From assembly GCA_016195985.1 (NCBI GenBank), contig JACPYP010000007.1, forward strand, positions 186,001 through 250,000: a stretch of DNA of 64,000 bases. The letters are read 5' to 3'. Below, in pieces: positions 59,786 to 64,000 of the stretch. The DNA comes from Acidobacteriota bacterium (GTDB lineage: Bacteria > Acidobacteriota > Holophagae > Holophagales > Holophagaceae). The position numbers and the translations under genes were made by a program. The notes under the pieces were generated by a model. It was not told the DNA's origin. It was given only the letters and a program-made list of their open reading frames with translations, and did no database searches. Positions within the stretch are counted from its first letter, which is position 1. Each line of letters begins with the position of its first letter.

Positions 59786-61237
59786 ATGCGTTGTTTGCCC
59801 GCAGCCCTGTCCCTGGTGTCGCTGCTCGGATTGCCGTCCGCATCCCCGCTTGGCGCCCAAACGCCGCAGGCTCCCAAGGCCTACCATGGCCTGCGGCTGC
59901 CCAACCGTTTCTTCGCGGACAACCGGGCGGCACTGCTGGCCAAGGCCAAGGCCATGGGACCCGGCACCCTGGTCGTGGCCAAGTCCATGCCCGCCCAGCC
60001 CAGTTCCGGAGACGGCGAGCGCCCCTACCGGCAGGATTCCGATTTCTACTATCTCACCGGCGTGGAGGAGGAGCAGGCCGTGGCCCTGCTCGACGCGGAT
60101 AAGGGCACCTACACGCTGCTGGTGCAGGCCCGCGATCCCCGCCGCGAAACCTACACGGGAGCCCGCCTGGGCCTGGCCGGGGCCAAGGCCAAGGGCGCCG
60201 ACGAAGCCGTGGAGTATCCCGCCGCCGAAAAGACCCTGAGCGAGGCCCTTCAGAAAGCCAAGCGCGTGGTCCTCATCGACAACTTCGACGAGGCCTTCCG
60301 CATCAAGGTGCTGGACGCCGTCTACCCCCGCGGCGCCCTGGGCTGGAAGGCCGACTACGAGAAGAGCCTGGTGGACGGCCGCCCCATCGTCAGCGAAATG
60401 CGGGTGATCAAGCAGCCGGTGGAAGTGGAGATGATCCAGCGGGCCGTGGACGCCAGCATCGAGGGGCATCTGGCGGCCATGCGCGGCAGCGCTTTCTTCA
60501 CCAACGAGGGCCAGGTGGCGGCGGCCCTGGAGGGCACCGTGCGGGCCCTGGGGGCGCGGTTCCTCTCCTACGAAACCATCGCCGGCGCGGGCAGCAACGG
60601 CTGCGTGCTGCACTACCCCTCCAGCGACCAGCCCATCGCGCCGGGCTCCCTCATTCTCATGGATGCCAGCGGCGAGATCGGGTTCTACACTTCGGACATC
60701 ACCCGCACCTGGCCCGCCGGAGGGACCTTCACCAAGGAGCAGCGGGCCCTCTACGACGTGGTGCTCAAAGCCCAGGAGGCGGGCATCCAGGAACTGCGCC
60801 CGGGCCGGCCCCATGGGGCCAGCATGCGCGCCGCGGCGCGGGTCATCAGCGACGGCCTGGTGGAGCTGGGCCTCATCAGCGGCGACAAGGAGGAGGCCTT
60901 CAAGCGGGGAGACTGGAACAAGTTCCTGCCCCATGGCGTGAGCCACTACCTGGGGCTGGACGTGCATGATGCCGGCAGCTACGGCCCCGTGGATACCTTC
61001 CACAAGCACGCGGGCACCCGCCCCCTGGCTGCGGGCATGGTGCTCACCATGGAGCCCGGCATCTACATCCCCAAGGGCATGGAAGGCGTCGAGGCCCGGT
61101 GGCAGGGCATCGGCATCCGCATCGAGGACGTGATCCTTGTGACCGGCGACGGGCCCCGCAACCTCAGCGCCCGGCTGCCCCGGCGGGCGGAGGATCTGGA
61201 AGCCATTGTCCGCGGCGGCGCCAAGCTCCGAAGGTGA
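59786..61237 (+). CDS. Exported Xaa-Pro aminopeptidase (M24B)
   Basis: This 483-aa protein starts at an ATG with CCGGAG five nt upstream and a leader MRCLPAALSLVSLLGLPSASPLGA. The pita-bread metal ligands are visible: Asp in LMDASGEIGFYTSDITRTWP (two Asp), His in HGVSHYLGLDVHD, Glu in TMEPGIYIP and Glu in RIEDVILVT. It removes N-terminal residues ahead of proline. Most homologues are cytoplasmic, so the signal peptide fits the exported peptidase set around it. Confidence 0.92.
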   Translation: MRCLPAALSLVSLLGLPSASPLGAQTPQAPKAYHGLRLPNRFFADNRAALLAKAKAMGPGTLVVAKSMPAQPSSGDGERPYRQDSDFYYLTGVEEEQAVALLDADKGTYTLLVQARDPRRETYTGARLGLAGAKAKGADEAVEYPAAEKTLSEALQKAKRVVLIDNFDEAFRIKVLDAVYPRGALGWKADYEKSLVDGRPIVSEMRVIKQPVEVEMIQRAVDASIEGHLAAMRGSAFFTNEGQVAAALEGTVRALGARFLSYETIAGAGSNGCVLHYPSSDQPIAPGSLILMDASGEIGFYTSDITRTWPAGGTFTKEQRALYDVVLKAQEAGIQELRPGRPHGASMRAAARVISDGLVELGLISGDKEEAFKRGDWNKFLPHGVSHYLGLDVHDAGSYGPVDTFHKHAGTRPLAAGMVLTMEPGIYIPKGMEGVEARWQGIGIRIEDVILVTGDGPRNLSARLPRRAEDLEAIVRGGAKLRR

Positions 61238-61249
61238 GCCGGGCCCGGC

Positions 61250-61792
61250 TCAGAACTTCATGGTGACGCCGATCATGAGTCCGGTGGCGGTGAGGTTCGC
61301 GTTGACGGGGCTCCAGAAGCCCCGGACTTCCACCCCGAGCCGGAGAGAGGCCTGGTAGCCGAGGCCGCCGTTCACGCCCAGCCGCGTGGCGTTGATGGTC
61401 GAGGGGGTGTCGCCGGTGGCGACGATGTGCCATTGCTGGCCGCCCACGGCGCCCACGAGATAGGCGCCGTGTTCCGGATCGCCGCCGGGGTACCAGAGCC
61501 CCTCCATCATGAAATCAATGGAGGCCACGCGGGTCTTGGTGCCCGTCAGGCCGAGGGTGTCTCCCTTGGGGATGTACTGGACGCCGATCAGGGGGCGCAG
61601 CACGAGCCCCTCGCTGACGGGAAAGGCCACGAACACCGCGCCGCCGATGCCGATCTGGTTGTTGGTCAGGGTGTTCAGATCTCCCATGGGCCCCACCACA
61701 TGGGCCCGGGCCCCGATGGAGGCATCCTGGGCGGCCAAAGGCAGGGCCAAGGCCAGGGCGGTGCCGAGCAGCAGGGTGGAAAGCGGCTTCAT
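61250..61792 (-). CDS. Exported outer-membrane protein-like protein, unknown function
   Basis: This 180-aa protein has a signal peptide MKPLSTLLLGTALALALPLAAQ. The mature part is rich in glycine and alternating hydrophobic residues, ending in GLMIGVTMKF with a terminal Phe, as in small eight-stranded outer-membrane barrels. It starts 1 nt after the kdsC stop codon, so the two are co-transcribed. No family was assigned. Confidence 0.65.
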   Translation of the reverse strand: MKPLSTLLLGTALALALPLAAQDASIGARAHVVGPMGDLNTLTNNQIGIGGAVFVAFPVSEGLVLRPLIGVQYIPKGDTLGLTGTKTRVASIDFMMEGLWYPGGDPEHGAYLVGAVGGQQWHIVATGDTPSTINATRLGVNGGLGYQASLRLGVEVRGFWSPVNANLTATGLMIGVTMKF

Positions 61793-61793
61793 G

Positions 61794-62324
61794 TCAAACC
61801 TCGTAGCTGGCCACAATGTCGGCCCAGCGCCCCTGGGCCTTGAGGATGCGCTCGGCCACGGCCCGCAGGAGGCCATGGCCGCCCGGAAGGTCGGCTACCC
61901 AGTGGCAGGCGGCTTTCACCTCCGCCACCGCATCGGCGGGGCAGCAGGCCAGACCCACCCGGCGCAGCAGCGGCAAATCCGGCAGGTCGTCGCCCAGGTG
62001 GGCGATCTGATCGTAGGCCAGGCCGTACTTGGCGCAGAGTTCATCCAGTACGGGCTTCTTGGCCAGGTGCCCGGCGAAGCAGTCCGCCACGCCCAGATCC
62101 TGGGCCCGGTGCTCCGTGGCCTTGGAGGCCAGGCCGGAGATGAAGGCCACGGGGATGCCCGAGCGCTGCAGCCACTTGATGGCCGCGCCGTCCCGCACGT
62201 GGAAGGCCTTGTCATGGCCCGGGGCGCCCCCGTACTGCAGGGCGCCCGTGGTGAGCACGCCGTCGATATCGGTGCACAACAGGCGGATCTTGGCGGCGCG
62301 AAGGTCCAGGTCGTCCACGGGCAT
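61794..62324 (-). CDS. kdsC: 3-deoxy-D-manno-octulosonate 8-phosphate phosphatase
   Basis: This 176-aa HAD phosphatase of the KdsC (IIIA, uncapped tetrameric) type has TDIDGVLTTGALQYG (nucleophile and acid aspartates), FISGLASKATEHRAQDLG, LAKKPVLDELC and HLGDDLPDLPLL. It makes Kdo for lipopolysaccharide, which implies a Gram-negative envelope. The ATG at 62324 gives the usual length. A closely related HAD enzyme acting on another sugar acid cannot be excluded. Confidence 0.85.
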   Translation of the reverse strand: MPVDDLDLRAAKIRLLCTDIDGVLTTGALQYGGAPGHDKAFHVRDGAAIKWLQRSGIPVAFISGLASKATEHRAQDLGVADCFAGHLAKKPVLDELCAKYGLAYDQIAHLGDDLPDLPLLRRVGLACCPADAVAEVKAACHWVADLPGGHGLLRAVAERILKAQGRWADIVASYEV

Positions 62325-62466
62325 CTCCAGCACCAGCCTAGCAAATCCAAGAGCCGGTGGAAGATGCCTTCGCTGTCCAGCTTTCACGGGGCCGGGCTGG
62401 GCAGAAGTTAGGTGGCCAGATGAACCGATGGGTATAGAGTTTTCGAAAGAGATGAATATTTGGGTA

Positions 62467-62498
62467 TTGACAAGATTGAAAACTGAATGACTATAGTC
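62467..62498 (+). promoter_or_regulatory. Promoter and palindromic operator of the arsR-tolC genes
   Basis: TTGACA (62467-62472) and TATAGT (62492-62497) are separated by 19 nt. The -10 lies inside the perfect 10-bp palindrome GACTATAGTC (62489-62498). A repressor dimer bound there would occlude the promoter, and the ArsR-family protein just downstream is the likely binder. Confidence 0.6.
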
Positions 62499-62514
62499 GC
62501 ATGGAGTTTTGAAC

Positions 62515-62844
62515 GTGAACCACCAGCTGAGCAATCCCATGATCGACGAAGTGAGCGGCCTCTTCAGCGCGCTGGGGGATGCTTCGCGGTTGAAGATCCT
62601 GCGTTCCCTGCTGGATTCCAAGACCCCCCTCAGCCAGGGCGGGGTGGCCGAGGCGGCGGGTCTGTCCCAGGCCAATGCCTCCAAGCACCTGGCCTGTCTG
62701 GTGCGGGTGGGGCTTGTGGTGCGGGAACCCGAAGGCAACGCGGTGTATTTCACCCCGGTGATGCCCCTGGTGGGCGAGCTGTGCGACCTCGTCTGCGGCC
62801 ATGTCAGTGACCGGGCGCGGCTCACCTACAAGGCCCTGAAATGA
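62515..62844 (+). CDS. ArsR-family metal or redox-responsive repressor
   Basis: The GTG at 62515 has GGAG at suitable spacing and gives 109 aa; a TTG at 62509 is an alternative. The winged-helix domain reads LFSALGDASRLKILRSLL, then AGLSQANASKHLACLVRVGL and VVREPEGNAVYFTP. Two Cys residues lie outside the recognition helix (HLAC and LCDLVCGH) and could sense a metal or thiol oxidant. It precedes a TolC-family gene, so it probably regulates an efflux operon. Confidence 0.85.
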   Translation: MNHQLSNPMIDEVSGLFSALGDASRLKILRSLLDSKTPLSQGGVAEAAGLSQANASKHLACLVRVGLVVREPEGNAVYFTPVMPLVGELCDLVCGHVSDRARLTYKALK

Positions 62845-62846
62845 TC

Positions 62847-62866
62847 GGGCCCCAGGCCCTTTTTTT
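62847..62866 (+). terminator. Short hairpin with T-tract between arsR and the TolC-family gene
   Basis: The stem GGGCC/GGCCC with a 3-nt loop is followed by seven T. It could act as a weak terminator or attenuator that lowers expression of the downstream efflux gene relative to the regulator. Confidence 0.55.
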
Positions 62867-62884
62867 GATTCGGAGTATTCCTTT

Positions 62885-64000
62885 ATGAGTATTAAGCTAA
62901 AATTACCCTGGATGTTGGTCGGCGCGGGGCTTCTGGCCCAGGAACCGCTTACGGTGGCCGAGGCCATCCAGCGGGCCTGGAAGGACCAGGCAGGCCTGCG
63001 GGCCGGCCAGGCCCTGGTGGAGGCCCGCCAGGCCGATGCGGAGGCCCTGCGCGGCCTTCGCCTGCCGAGCCTCACCCTGAGCGCCAATGGCGTGCGCACC
63101 AATGAGCCCATGCAGACCTTCGGCATCAAGCTGAACCAGGCCCGCATCACCGCCTCGGACTTCAACCCCGCCTCCTTGAACCATCCCGATCCCATCAGCG
63201 CTTTCGGTGGCACCTTCGTGGTGCAGCAGCCCCTCTACGCGGGCGGCCGCATCCGTTCGGCCAGCCGGGCCGGGGCCTTCATGGCGCAGGCGGAACAGGC
63301 CAGCCAGGAACGCCGGAAGCAGGAGACGGCCCAACTGGTGGTGGAAGCCTATTTTGGCGCCCAGGCGGCCGAGCAGGCCCTGGCCTGGGCGGACGAGACC
63401 CTGGCCTGGGTGCGGGGGCTTCAGGCCTTTGTGGATGCCCGGGTGGCCCAGGGCCTGATGCTGGAAGCGGAGGCCCAGCGCTTGAAGGCCGCCCAAGCCC
63501 AAGTGGAGGCCCAGCGGGCCGAGGCCCAGGCCCGGGTGCGCAACGCCCGCTCGGGCCTGGGCCTGCTGACGGGCAGCGGCCCCTTCCAGGGCAGCTTCGC
63601 CACGCAGTTGGCCTCAGAACTCCCCGAAGCGGCGCCGGAGGGGAAGCGCGCGGATGTCGCGGCCGCCTCCCTCCAGGCGCAGGCCGCCCAGGAACAAGCC
63701 AAGGCGGCTTCGGGCAGCCTGCGGCCTGAAGTGGGGCTCGAACTGGGCGCCGGCGCCCTGCATCAATCCTGGTCCGAGAAGGGCAACTGGACCTGGGCGG
63801 CGGTGGGCGTGAAGTGGCGGGTCTTCTCGGCGCCGGACCGTTCCAAGGCCAACGCAGCGAGGGCCCAGGCCCGGGCCGCCGAAGAGAGCAGAACCTTCAA
63901 ACAGCAGCAGGCCGAGCACGAAGTCCGCGTGGCGCGGGAGGGCATTCTGGCCGCCGAAGCGCGCGTGGCGGCGGCCCGCCAGGCCATGGCCGCGGCGGAA
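62885..64000 (+). CDS. TolC-family outer-membrane efflux protein (partial, C-terminus off the right edge)
   Basis: The 372 visible residues start at the ATG at 62885, with GGAG nine nt upstream. A short leader (LKLPWMLVGAGLLA) is followed by LTVAEAIQRAWKDQAGLRAG, then the long Ala/Gln-rich helices of an OEP domain (QQPLYAGGRIRSASRAG, ARVAQGLMLEAEAQRLKAAQ). This is the outer-membrane component of a tripartite exporter. The preceding ArsR regulator suggests a CzcCBA- or CusCBA-like metal pump, whose other genes would lie to the right of the window. Confidence 0.88.
   Translation, partial: MSIKLKLPWMLVGAGLLAQEPLTVAEAIQRAWKDQAGLRAGQALVEARQADAEALRGLRLPSLTLSANGVRTNEPMQTFGIKLNQARITASDFNPASLNHPDPISAFGGTFVVQQPLYAGGRIRSASRAGAFMAQAEQASQERRKQETAQLVVEAYFGAQAAEQALAWADETLAWVRGLQAFVDARVAQGLMLEAEAQRLKAAQAQVEAQRAEAQARVRNARSGLGLLTGSGPFQGSFATQLASELPEAAPEGKRADVAAASLQAQAAQEQAKAASGSLRPEVGLELGAGALHQSWSEKGNWTWAAVGVKWRVFSAPDRSKANAARAQARAAEESRTFKQQQAEHEVRVAREGILAAEARVAAARQAMAAAE

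Overview
The window is about 64 kb of dense, GC-rich bacterial DNA. Overlapping stop and start codons are common, as are GTG and TTG starts and short intergenic gaps. The gene content includes FlhF/FlhG/FlhA flagellar control, many two-component and chemotaxis proteins, a small tetraheme cytochrome, bacteriohemerythrin-type proteins, KdsC (a Gram-negative LPS enzyme), TolC/RND efflux and many secreted peptidases. Together these suggest a Gram-negative soil or sediment bacterium, most plausibly an Acidobacteriota of the Holophaga/Geothrix type. That assignment is inference from gene content and composition; no marker such as rRNA is present, and no tRNA or CRISPR array was seen.

Layout. 1-6.5 kb (minus strand): a run of genes reading from a small membrane protein through GNAT, YraN-like and NlpC/P60-like genes to flhA-flhF-flhG. 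A tandem hairpin repeat lies in front of flhA, and flhG is cut by the window edge. 6.6-12.2 kb: a 1282-aa modular lipoprotein ending in a kelch propeller, divergent from a secreted protein of unknown function. 12.3-19.2 kb (minus): DnaQ-like exonuclease and Zn-ribbon gene pair, a bacteriohemerythrin, then valS coupled to a NodB-caspase-TPR fusion gene. 19.3-22.1 kb: tetraheme cytochrome and a lone RND adaptor (plus), bioB plus a hemerythrin-domain gene (minus). 22.2-29 kb: a MarR-GNAT fusion, kdpDE with a short KdpD, amt and a chemoreceptor. 29.1-32.9 kb: fused E1 alpha/beta ketoacid dehydrogenase, an outer-membrane protein, a cold-shock protein and a small membrane protein. 33-39.4 kb: a TetR-TolC-adaptor-RND pump operon with two matching operators at its promoter. 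39.5-45.3 kb: hybrid histidine kinase and mfd.

45.3-46.6 kb is the clearest accessory patch. A lower-GC DoxX-like gene is framed by two integron attC-like sites, the first starting at the mfd stop codon. A decayed IS3-type transposase follows immediately. This looks like a single integron gene cassette away from any visible integrase.

46.8-61.2 kb: a cupin, a membrane protein, a triplicated-domain secreted protein, then a HAD 5'-nucleotidase with a thioesterase (minus). A plus-strand series of four exported peptidases (S9, DUF885, M3, M24) follows, interrupted by a small exported protein and a PAS protein. 61.2-64 kb: an outer-membrane protein and kdsC (minus), then an ArsR regulator in front of a TolC-family gene that runs off the right edge, probably the start of a metal-efflux operon.
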